Shown here: in pieces, positions 7,316-14,195 of the stretch
How the letters are laid out: every line of letters starts with the position of its first letter
How positions within the stretch are numbered: position 1 is the stretch's first letter
NCBI GenBank assembly: GCA_946008205.1
Contig: CAMGAZ010000008.1
Span: forward strand, 1-15,237
Direction of reading: 5' to 3'
Source: an uncultured Clostridium sp.
GTDB taxonomy: Bacteria > Bacillota > Clostridia > TANB77 > CAG-508
DNA length: 15,237 nt
Notes under the pieces: model-generated
The model's input: the letters and a program-made list of their open reading frames with translations, nothing else
What the model was told of the DNA's origin: nothing
The model's database searches: none
Made by a program: the position numbers and the translations under genes

Positions 7316-8830
7316 ATGGAACAAAATACCAAAGGAAAAATAGATTGGCTGATAACCTTGCTACCACTAAGCATCATATTATTCTTATGTATTTTGTTCT
7401 TTGTAATGCCGGAACAATCTAATGTTGTTTTAGGGAAGATTAGATATTTCTTTGGAGATGCTTTTGGCGTTTACTATTTAATTATTGGTTTGGGAATTTT
7501 TGTTTTATCGCTGTATTTAGCTGCATCTAAATATGGCGATATAGTATTAGGAAATAAAGGAGAGAAGCCGAAGTATTCATTTTTAAGCTGGGGGTCAATG
7601 ATGTTTACTTGTGGATTAGCAGCGGATATTTTATTTTATTCCTTCTCTGAATGGGTGTTATATGCCACTGATCCTCATATAAAAGAGCTCGGCACGATAC
7701 AAGAATGGGCAGGCGTATTTCCGTTGTTTCATTGGAGTTTTATTCCCTGGGCGTTCTATTTGGTTTTGGCAGTAGCCTTTGGTTTTATGCTGCATGTCAG
7801 AAAAAGAAAACGCCAGAAATATTCTGAAGCCTGCAGAGCTTTGTTAGGTAAGCATACTGACGGATTTATAGGCAGACTGATTGATTTGCTGGCAGTTTTT
7901 GCTTTGTTGGCCGGTACAGCTACAACATTTAGTGTGGCTACTCCTCTGATGGCTGCGATAATTGATAATTTATTTGCAGTTGAACTTAGCAGAACTGCTA
8001 TTAATATAATTATTCTTCTTATTACATGCTTTGTATACACTTACTCATTATTGCATGGATTTAAAGGTATAAGTTTCTTGGCTAAAGCTTGTTTTTACAT
8101 GTTTTTTGCTCTGATTGGTTTTGTTTTATTTTTCGCTGGAGAAACAAGGTATATTATTGAAACAGGTTTTTCTTCTTTCGGCAAAATGATGCAAAACTTT
8201 ATAGAACTGGCAACTTATACCGACCCGCTCAGAACAAATAATTTTCCTCAAAACTGGACTATTTATTATTGGGCGTATTGGATGGTTTGGTGTGTAGCAG
8301 CACCATTTTTTATAGGCAATATTTCACGTGGCCGAACGGTGCGACAAACGATTTTAGGTGGTTATGTTTTTGGTGTAGGCTCTACATTGATTAGCTTTAT
8401 AGTATTGGGTAACTATTCTATGGGTATGCAGGTTATGGGCAGTGCTGATTTTATGGCTATGTATGCCGGTAGTGGCGATTTATATAGTATGATTGTAGCA
8501 ATCATTAATACTTTACCATGTGCCAAAGGTATAATGTTTGTCATTTTGCTTACGATGATAGCTTTTTATGCTACATCATTTGATTCTATAGCATTAACAG
8601 CTTCTTGCTATAGTTATCATAAGTTAGGCGAGGATGAGATGCCCCATAAGTGTATTCAACTGATGTGGTGTGTGCTACTTATTTTATTACCCATAGCATT
8701 ATTGTTCGCAGAAAGCTCAATGAGCAATTTACAGAGTGTGAGTATAATTGCTGCATTTCCAATAGGCATTGTTATTTTGGTGATAGCATGGAGTTTTTTG
8801 AAGGATGCTAGAGAGTATACAAATAAATAA
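7316..8830 (+). CDS. BCCT-family transporter, probable choline importer
   Basis: This is a 504-residue integral membrane protein with about twelve hydrophobic segments, typical of the betaine/choline/carnitine transporter family, which imports quaternary amines by ion coupling or exchange. The family signature lies at residues 313-325 (NWTIYYWAYWMVW), followed by ISRGRTVRQ at 337-345; EWAGVFPLFHW at 130-140 is the segment that usually reads W-x-x-x-H/F-W. In the signature most family members have W-A-W-W; here the third position is Tyr (Y321). The ATG directly follows the licC TAG, with GGAGG a few bases earlier in licC, so translation is probably coupled. The location after licA and licC argues that it delivers choline to LicA, the role played by the unrelated permease LicB in Haemophilus and pneumococcus. 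Carnitine or betaine as substrate is possible but less likely here. Confidence 0.88.
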   Translation: MEQNTKGKIDWLITLLPLSIILFLCILFFVMPEQSNVVLGKIRYFFGDAFGVYYLIIGLGIFVLSLYLAASKYGDIVLGNKGEKPKYSFLSWGSMMFTCGLAADILFYSFSEWVLYATDPHIKELGTIQEWAGVFPLFHWSFIPWAFYLVLAVAFGFMLHVRKRKRQKYSEACRALLGKHTDGFIGRLIDLLAVFALLAGTATTFSVATPLMAAIIDNLFAVELSRTAINIIILLITCFVYTYSLLHGFKGISFLAKACFYMFFALIGFVLFFAGETRYIIETGFSSFGKMMQNFIELATYTDPLRTNNFPQNWTIYYWAYWMVWCVAAPFFIGNISRGRTVRQTILGGYVFGVGSTLISFIVLGNYSMGMQVMGSADFMAMYAGSGDLYSMIVAIINTLPCAKGIMFVILLTMIAFYATSFDSIALTASCYSYHKLGEDEMPHKCIQLMWCVLLILLPIALLFAESSMSNLQSVSIIAAFPIGIVILVIAWSFLKDAREYTNK

Positions 8831-8844
8831 AAATGAATTAATAG

Positions 8845-8868
8845 TTATACTAATACTGATACTGATAC
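8845..8868 (+). repeat. Short tandem hexamer repeat, T-N-ATAC x4
   Basis: Four consecutive 6-base units lie between the BCCT stop and the next gene: TTATAC, TAATAC, TGATAC, TGATAC, followed by a partial TG. They end a few bases before the ribosome binding site (CGGAGGTG, about 8875-8882) of the downstream GT2. Copy-number change would not shift a frame, but could alter spacing of any upstream promoter. With only two identical units this may be chance. Confidence 0.45.
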
Positions 8869-8887
8869 TGTAATCGGAGGTGAACTG

Positions 8888-9925
8888 ATGCTCTTATCAA
8901 TCATAATCCCCATATATAATTCAAAACAGTATTTAAATAAATGCATTTCGTCAATTGTAAGCCAACTTGATACTTATGCTGAAATCATCTGCGTTGATGA
9001 TGGTAGTACAGATGGAAGCGAAGTAATATGCGATAAATTTGCTGCTAATTATGATATCGTAAAGGTTTTTCATAAGCCTAACGGTGGTGTGAGCTGCGCA
9101 CGCAATCTTGGCTTAGAGAATGCCAGTGGTAAATACATTGCTTGGGTTGATTATGACGATTATGTCGCTGATAATTGGTATTCAGCAATCAAGGAAATAC
9201 TTTTGCAAGACTATGACATAGTGTGCTTTGATTATTTTCGTGTTGAAAATGAAAAGCCTAAAGAGATGGCTTATGGTGGAAAATCCCGCATACTGAATAA
9301 AGCAACGTATATAGCGGAATTAACTCTTGACGAGAAAGTGTTGAGTTATCTTCACATTCGTGTTTTTAAGAAGGTTTTGTTTACTGAGCTTAAGTTTCCA
9401 AGAGATATTTCCTTGATGGAAGATTACTCGATCATACATAAGCTATTTTATGAGGGTGACAAGATATACTATCTTGCTGAGCCATTATATTTTTATGTTA
9501 TAAGAAATGGCAGTATTTTTCACTCTGTTAATCTAAGCAATTGCTTTAAGGCTATGTTCATAGCTAAAGATCGCTATCAATGGCTTACTGCCAGTGGAGT
9601 AAAAGTATCTGATGTAGTTAATTTAAAGCATTATCTTTATTTTGTAGTCGCTGTAATAAAAGAGCAGGAATGTAATAGCTGGAAAAAGGAACTGGAGCTT
9701 TGTCATCAGGAAATTGCTCGTAATATAAAAGCCTTGCTGTTCAGTAAAGATGTTAGTATAAAAAATAAAGTAAAATATGTCATGGAATATACTAACATAC
9801 TAAATATAGCTTACAAAACATTATCTTTTGTAAAATTAGTGGGGGTAAACCATAAGAGTTTATCATTTGATAGTTATGTGAGTAATTATAACTTTGCGGC
9901 AAGGACTGGTGCTTTGCCATGCTGA
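8888..9925 (+). CDS. Glycosyltransferase family 2
   Basis: This is a GT-A-fold transferase of 345 residues with a strong CGGAGGTG ribosome binding site ahead of ATG 8888. The N-terminal domain is standard: MLLSIIIPIYNSKQYL, DDGSTDGS from 37, NGGVSCARN at 65-73, and MEDY at 177-180 with the likely catalytic Asp. The metal motif reads VDYDD (87-91) rather than the commoner VDSDD, still keeping the D-x-D pattern. The C-terminal third (about 215-345) is less conserved and probably binds the acceptor. It is followed by a second GT2 that starts inside its last codons; the two share the same N-terminal motif set and look like distant paralogues. It lies 57 bases after the choline module. The sugar is unknown. 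Confidence 0.92.
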   Translation: MLLSIIIPIYNSKQYLNKCISSIVSQLDTYAEIICVDDGSTDGSEVICDKFAANYDIVKVFHKPNGGVSCARNLGLENASGKYIAWVDYDDYVADNWYSAIKEILLQDYDIVCFDYFRVENEKPKEMAYGGKSRILNKATYIAELTLDEKVLSYLHIRVFKKVLFTELKFPRDISLMEDYSIIHKLFYEGDKIYYLAEPLYFYVIRNGSIFHSVNLSNCFKAMFIAKDRYQWLTASGVKVSDVVNLKHYLYFVVAVIKEQECNSWKKELELCHQEIARNIKALLFSKDVSIKNKVKYVMEYTNILNIAYKTLSFVKLVGVNHKSLSFDSYVSNYNFAARTGALPC

Positions 9926-10896
9926 TAAGTGTAATTGTTCCTGTATATAACGTTGAAGCTTATCTAGAAAAATGTGTAAATTCTATTTTGCATCAGACTT
10001 ATAAAAATATTGAAGTTATTCTCATTGATGATGGCAGTACAGATAATAGTGGAGCGATATGCGACGCGTTAGCTGCAGCTGATTCACGTATCAAAGTTTT
10101 GCATAAGTCTAATGGTGGCGTAAGCAGTGCCCGTAATCTGGGTATTGCAGTAGCTTCTGGTGCTTATATTTGCTTTGTTGATAGTGACGACTGGCTTGAT
10201 ATAGATTATTTCGAAAGTGCTGCTCCTATATTAATTAAGCAAAAACCAATACTGTTGCAGAACAATTATGTTAAAGATGATGGCGAAGGGAAGATAGCCT
10301 GCAAGTTTTTACCATCGGAAAATTTTAACTGTACTGCAAAACAGGCTTTTTACGAAATGGCAACTGGTTGTCATTATGGATGGGAACCGTTTGCTTCATT
10401 TTATGAAGCAACTGCCTGTAAAAAGGTTAAGTTTGATACACAGATTGTTTATGGTGAAGATTTACTGTTCAGGTTCCAATTTTGCCAATTAAATGATGGG
10501 CGGTATATTTATCAGTATCTGCCCAAGTATCATTATTTTATTCGTGAAAATAGTGCTGTTAATAGTTATAGCATATATAAGAAGGCTGATGATTTAAAAG
10601 TATTTGAACGGATTATGCCTCAGGTGGAGAAGTCTACTGAAAAAATCTTACTAGAAGAAAGCTATATACCAAGGCTTGTTGGCTATTCCCGGTTAGGTAT
10701 CAATAGCAATGAGCCTAAGGATATAGCAGCAGCGAAGATGATTAGAAATAAGATTAAAAAAAATATTTTAACATATTGTAAAGACAATAATCTTAGTGTT
10801 GTATTGAAAATAAAGCTAGTGGCTTCTTTACTGCCTAAAAGAGTGCTAGGTTTTATTTATTGCTTGTACAAATTAATGAAAAAAGCAGCTCACTAA
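9919..10896 (+). CDS. Glycosyltransferase family 2
   Basis: The third GT2 of the locus has 325 residues. Motifs are MLISVIVPVYNVEAYLEKC at the start, DDGSTDNS from 37, NGGVSSARN at 65-73, VDSDDW at 87-92 and YGEDLLF at 178-184. The C-terminus is basic and hydrophobic (KIKLVASLLPKRVLGFIYCL), which may sit against the membrane where the lipid-linked acceptor is. Its ATG lies within the last codons of the preceding GT2 (seven-base overlap), so translation of the two is probably coupled. It is the last glycosyltransferase before the wzy and wzx genes; with the other two GT2 and two GT4 enzymes plus WbaP it would allow a repeat unit of up to six sugars. An A8 run lies at 10756-10763. Confidence 0.92.
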   Translation: MLISVIVPVYNVEAYLEKCVNSILHQTYKNIEVILIDDGSTDNSGAICDALAAADSRIKVLHKSNGGVSSARNLGIAVASGAYICFVDSDDWLDIDYFESAAPILIKQKPILLQNNYVKDDGEGKIACKFLPSENFNCTAKQAFYEMATGCHYGWEPFASFYEATACKKVKFDTQIVYGEDLLFRFQFCQLNDGRYIYQYLPKYHYFIRENSAVNSYSIYKKADDLKVFERIMPQVEKSTEKILLEESYIPRLVGYSRLGINSNEPKDIAAAKMIRNKIKKNILTYCKDNNLSVVLKIKLVASLLPKRVLGFIYCLYKLMKKAAH

Positions 10897-11078
10897 AGTA
10901 GTATGTAATAATACAAGAATCCCATTCACGTACTTGTGTGCGCAGGCGGGGGCAGAAAACTAAAGCTTACATGCCTGTAGCAATAAGCCACCTAGTTATA
11001 TTAAACAATATATGGATGTGTATATGTGAGGTTTGCGAATGGTTAATAAAAATTTGAAAAAGGAGCTAGTTTATACGT
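10897..11078 (+). other. Intergenic spacer with two inverted repeats and a G-rich stretch
   Basis: This 182-base spacer is one of the longest true gaps between intact genes. ATACAAG (10911-10917) can pair with CTTGTGT (10933-10939) as a seven-pair stem with one G-U and a 15-base loop. Next, CAGGC (10943-10947) pairs with GCCTG (10973-10977), enclosing GGGGGCAG, which is unusually G-rich for this locus. TATATT/AATATA at about 10999-11014 can form a third, AT-only stem. No run of T follows the first two, so they do not look like ordinary terminators. No ORF or tRNA is visible. The wzy ribosome binding site AGGAG lies at 11061-11065, 13 bases from the ATG. A leader or antitermination element is possible but unproven. 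Confidence 0.35.
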
Positions 11079-12638
11079 ATGAACAAAAAAATCTGTAACG
11101 TTATTTTGGGGATGCTGGTTTTTACCCTCATCTTCAACAACATCCCTAAACCCATACAGCTAAATTTTCTAGGCGGACCGATAGGCAGTAATCTGGCTGT
11201 TTATCCGCTTATTGTAGCCTTTGCTTATACATTCTATTGCCAATATAAGTATAAAAATGTCTTCGTAGATATTAAGCCATTTCTAAAGTACATTCTTGTC
11301 TTTATCTCAATCATGCTTCTTTCTACCATAGTAGGCTTATTCAATTATCCGTATTACGATTTAGTTCTCAACGGACCGGTAAACCAAATTGAAAAGTTAC
11401 CGAAGGTATTAGCTTTTTGCCATGCACATGGTGTTGATGTGGATAGTAAATTATTAATGCAGGCGTGGATTATTGCTCGTCAGCTTAAGAGTGTACTGAT
11501 GGAAGTGTTTTGGTGCTTTGGTGGTGCGTATATTATTTATTGTCTAATCCGTAATGAAAAAAAATGTGCATTGAATGTTATTGGTAAAGCTATTTTGTGT
11601 TCTGCAGTAATTATTATTGCTTATAGCGTAATTGAACTTGGTTGGCTTGCTAATAGTAATGAAGCTGGTAAAATATTAAGCACTATTAATCCTTATATAC
11701 ATTCTATAAAAAATGATGGTAAATGGTGGCCTCCACTGCTGTGGAATGCTCAATTGCGATCTATTTTTGCAGAACCGTCATATTATGGTATATATATGAC
11801 TTTTGCCTTGCCTTGGTTTTGGTATGAAATTTGCAACCAAAAATCAAAGCTTTACATGGCGGTAACATTCATTCTTACTTTCTTTTTGTTTCTTACCAAA
11901 GCAAGAACTGCTTTTGTACTTCATCTTGGTGAACTGGTGATTTTTACATTATGTATCATTTGCTTTTCTAACAGAAGCAAAGAGATGCTTAAACATTGGG
12001 GAAAAATAATAGCGGTAAGCTGCGCAGCATTTTTAGCCGGAAATATATTTATTAATCAATGTATGGTAACAAAGCAATCTGAACCGCTATCTATAGAAAA
12101 ATCTATGACTCAATATGTTGAAAGCAATGCCGCTTCTTTAGCAGACCCTGATCAACGCAGTAACAATGCGCGTTATTCTGTAATGGAAGCAGATTTCAAG
12201 ATAGGTTTAGCACATCCATTGATAGGTGTAGGCAAAGGTTTGCGCAGCAGTTATATGCCGGATTATTTTTCGGAAAAAGCCTTTCAAAATGGTGAAGTAA
12301 AAATGTGGTTAAGCTTCCGAGAAAAGCTGGGTATTATGCGTTCCGGTTTTCCTAGACTTGGTGAATATACAACCAGATTTGCAGAAAGCGGTATATTAGG
12401 CTTAGGAATTTTCCTATTGCCGATAGTTATCTTGTTGCGAAAACTTTACAGAAAACTTAAAATGAGTACAGACAAAATGCCCTATATTGCTTTTACGGTA
12501 TCATTTTGCGGCATATTGGCAGCAGGCATAGGCGATAATTTGAACATAACCTATTGCTATTGGTTTTTGTTGGGCTTAGGTTATGCAATGTGCTTTGTTA
12601 ACACAAAAAAAGAAAAGGAATCTAATGAATCAGCGTAA
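11079..12638 (+). CDS. wzy: Wzy-type polysaccharide polymerase (O-antigen ligase/polymerase family)
   Basis: It is a multi-pass membrane protein of 519 residues that should polymerise flipped repeat units on the outer face of the membrane. About ten to twelve hydrophobic segments are visible. The family pattern is present: QLRSIFAEPSYYGIYM around residues 225-240 (the conserved R-S-x-x-x-EPS-x-x-G), LTKARTAF at 272-279, a large extracytoplasmic loop about 325-430 containing RSNNARYSVMEADFKIGLAH then PLIGVGKG (to 387), and ESGILGLG at 436-443. The start is limited to ATG 11079 because an in-frame TAG lies at 11067. The 3' end overlaps wzx by 14 bases. A WaaL-type ligase or polyhydroxy-acid-type member of the same superfamily is an alternative, but the position beside wzx supports Wzy. 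Confidence 0.85.
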   Translation: MNKKICNVILGMLVFTLIFNNIPKPIQLNFLGGPIGSNLAVYPLIVAFAYTFYCQYKYKNVFVDIKPFLKYILVFISIMLLSTIVGLFNYPYYDLVLNGPVNQIEKLPKVLAFCHAHGVDVDSKLLMQAWIIARQLKSVLMEVFWCFGGAYIIYCLIRNEKKCALNVIGKAILCSAVIIIAYSVIELGWLANSNEAGKILSTINPYIHSIKNDGKWWPPLLWNAQLRSIFAEPSYYGIYMTFALPWFWYEICNQKSKLYMAVTFILTFFLFLTKARTAFVLHLGELVIFTLCIICFSNRSKEMLKHWGKIIAVSCAAFLAGNIFINQCMVTKQSEPLSIEKSMTQYVESNAASLADPDQRSNNARYSVMEADFKIGLAHPLIGVGKGLRSSYMPDYFSEKAFQNGEVKMWLSFREKLGIMRSGFPRLGEYTTRFAESGILGLGIFLLPIVILLRKLYRKLKMSTDKMPYIAFTVSFCGILAAGIGDNLNITYCYWFLLGLGYAMCFVNTKKEKESNESA

Positions 12639-14121
12639 ATTAGGAATCTTAATCAGTTATCTGAATATCGTTCTCCATGCGGTAATAGGCTTTGCCTATG
12701 TGCCAATTCTTTTGCACTTCATTGGCAAAAGTGAATATGGCCTGTACCAGCTCATAGGATCTTTTATTGCCTATTTTTCTGTCATGGATTTTGGCCTGAC
12801 TGCTGCCGTAGTGCGCTTTTATACCAAATACAAGACCTTGCAGGACAAGGTTAACATGGAAAACATCTTGGCAATCGCCATGCGTGCTTATGCGGTAATT
12901 ACGGTGTTTTTATTTATCCTTGGCTGTGCCTTTTATGCCTTTATTCCGGAAATGTTCGCCAAAAGCATGACAGCAGCGGAAATATCCTCGGCGCAAAAGC
13001 TGTTTATCCTGTTGCTGTTTAACATGGTGATAACCATTTCCACCATGATTTTCAGAGCAGTAATTAATGCCCATGAACGCTTTCTCTTCCTTAAGGGATT
13101 GGAAACAGTGCAGCTTGTTTTGCAGCCTGTATTAGTTGTATTGGTGCTGCAAAGCCTGCCCAGTGCATTGGCTGTCGCAGGGGTGCAAACTGTGCTGAAT
13201 ATATTTTTAATCATAGCACGCATATACTATTGTTTTGCAAAGCTGCGTATCAGAATTCACTATCACTTCTGGGATAAGGAAATGTTCAATGGCTTTAAAA
13301 AGCTTGCCTTGAGTGTGTTTGCTGTAACCATAATAGACCAGGTGTTTTTTAAAACCAATCAGGTAATATTGGGCGTGGTCAGCGGAACGGGCGCAGTAGC
13401 GGTATATTCCGTTGCCTCTCTTATTTATATGAACTACATGGCGCTGTCTACAGCAATCTCCGGCGTATATCTGCCGCATGTGACGGAGCTTATTGCTAAG
13501 AATGAGCCGGTAAGCAAGCTTACGGATTTATTCGTAAGAATAGGACGTCTGCAGTATTTTTTACTGGCATTAGTTGCCAGCGGTTTTATCATTTTCGGCA
13601 GGCAGTTTGTTCATATATGGGCTGGGGATAGCTTTGACGAAGCATATTATATTACGCTTTTGATTATCCTTCCGTTCACCATTGATCTTATCCAGAATAT
13701 CGGTCTCGCAATTTTGCAGGCGCAGAACAAATATGATTTCAGAGCAAAGGTATACTTTGTTATGGGTATATTTAATTTGTGTCTGGCTATACCGTTGGCA
13801 ATTAAATATGGCGGCGTTGGCTGTGCGTTTGCAACCGGTTTGGCTATGTTCATTGGCAATGGTTTAATTATGAACTGGTATTATCTGAAAATCACTAAAT
13901 TAGATATTGCTAGATTTTGGTGTGAAATAGGCAGGATAAGCCTTCCGGTAGCGGTACTGACTGTTATAGGCTGGCTGTTGAACTTCCTGCTGTCGGCAAA
14001 TAGCAAATTGCTTTTTGCGGCAAGTATAGCAGTATATACATTGTTGTATGTAATTATAACTTACATGTTTGCTATGAATGATGAAGAAAAAAGCAAGCTG
14101 CGCAGAGTACTTCGAAGATAA
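12625..14121 (+). CDS. wzx: Wzx-type oligosaccharide flippase
   Basis: This MOP-superfamily flippase moves the undecaprenyl-linked repeat unit across the cytoplasmic membrane. The protein has 498 residues from ATG 12625, with about 12-14 membrane segments. The N-terminus has the typical polysaccharide-export pattern: VPILLHFIGKSEYGLYQLIG (26-45), FSVMDFGLTAAVVRFYTKY (51-69). Further signals are an NQVILG-x-x-SG-x-x-AVAVYSVA segment in the middle and NKYDFRAKVYFVMGIFNL-x-L-x-x-P later. ATG 12625 is chosen because AAAGGAA precedes it and it gives the family-like start; an in-frame ATG at 12583 would add 14 polar residues read from inside wzy. It overlaps wzy by 14 bases. It is clearly richer in G+C than wzy and the genes upstream (hand-counted 60-base samples: 45-47% here versus 23-33% upstream). 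Confidence 0.93.
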   Translation: MNQRKLGILISYLNIVLHAVIGFAYVPILLHFIGKSEYGLYQLIGSFIAYFSVMDFGLTAAVVRFYTKYKTLQDKVNMENILAIAMRAYAVITVFLFILGCAFYAFIPEMFAKSMTAAEISSAQKLFILLLFNMVITISTMIFRAVINAHERFLFLKGLETVQLVLQPVLVVLVLQSLPSALAVAGVQTVLNIFLIIARIYYCFAKLRIRIHYHFWDKEMFNGFKKLALSVFAVTIIDQVFFKTNQVILGVVSGTGAVAVYSVASLIYMNYMALSTAISGVYLPHVTELIAKNEPVSKLTDLFVRIGRLQYFLLALVASGFIIFGRQFVHIWAGDSFDEAYYITLLIILPFTIDLIQNIGLAILQAQNKYDFRAKVYFVMGIFNLCLAIPLAIKYGGVGCAFATGLAMFIGNGLIMNWYYLKITKLDIARFWCEIGRISLPVAVLTVIGWLLNFLLSANSKLLFAASIAVYTLLYVIITYMFAMNDEEKSKLRRVLRR

Positions 14122-14124
14122 TGA

Positions 14125-14165
14125 AGCCTTTGACAACAAATCATGTAATAGTTTTGTGCAAGGCT
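14125..14165 (+). repeat. Two-part inverted repeat between wzx and galU
   Basis: AGCCTT (14125-14130) is the exact reverse complement of AAGGCT (14160-14165). With one bulged T the stem gains a G-C pair, and ACAAA (14136-14140) pairs with TTTGT (14153-14157) inside it, leaving a 12-base loop. It begins four bases after the wzx stop and is followed by an A-rich, not T-rich, stretch, so it is not a textbook terminator on the + strand. It may protect a transcript end or separate galU from the operon. The TTGACA at 14130-14135 inside it has no matching -10 box at normal distance. Confidence 0.45.
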
Positions 14166-14195
14166 ATAGAAAATAAAAGTTAGGAGAGAATGGAA

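Noticed and set aside
10897..11078. tRNA, CRISPR or insertion-sequence end in the wzy spacer
   Set aside because: No cloverleaf, no repeated spacer structure and no transposase fragment could be found; the two stems differ from each other and no target duplication is visible.
2763..11564. A8 runs at 2763-2770, 7148-7155 (licC), 10756-10763 and 11557-11564 (wzy) as phase-variation tracts
   Set aside because: With A near 35% of bases, a few A8 runs are expected by chance in 15 kb, and the genes are all in frame. They are too short for confident slippage claims.
13682..13867. 61-codon + strand ORF inside wzx
   Set aside because: It is in another frame of a strongly conserved flippase, with no ribosome binding site or recognisable motif.
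20..14139. Many minus-strand ORFs of 60-103 codons
   Set aside because: All lie antisense to well-recognised + strand genes, show no family motifs and have low-complexity or Cys/Ser-rich translations expected of shadow frames.
14130..14170. TTGACA at 14130 as the galU promoter
   Set aside because: No -10-like box lies 16-18 bases downstream (the bases there read TTTGTG); TATAGA at 14165 is 29 bases away. The hexamer is also part of the inverted repeat arm.
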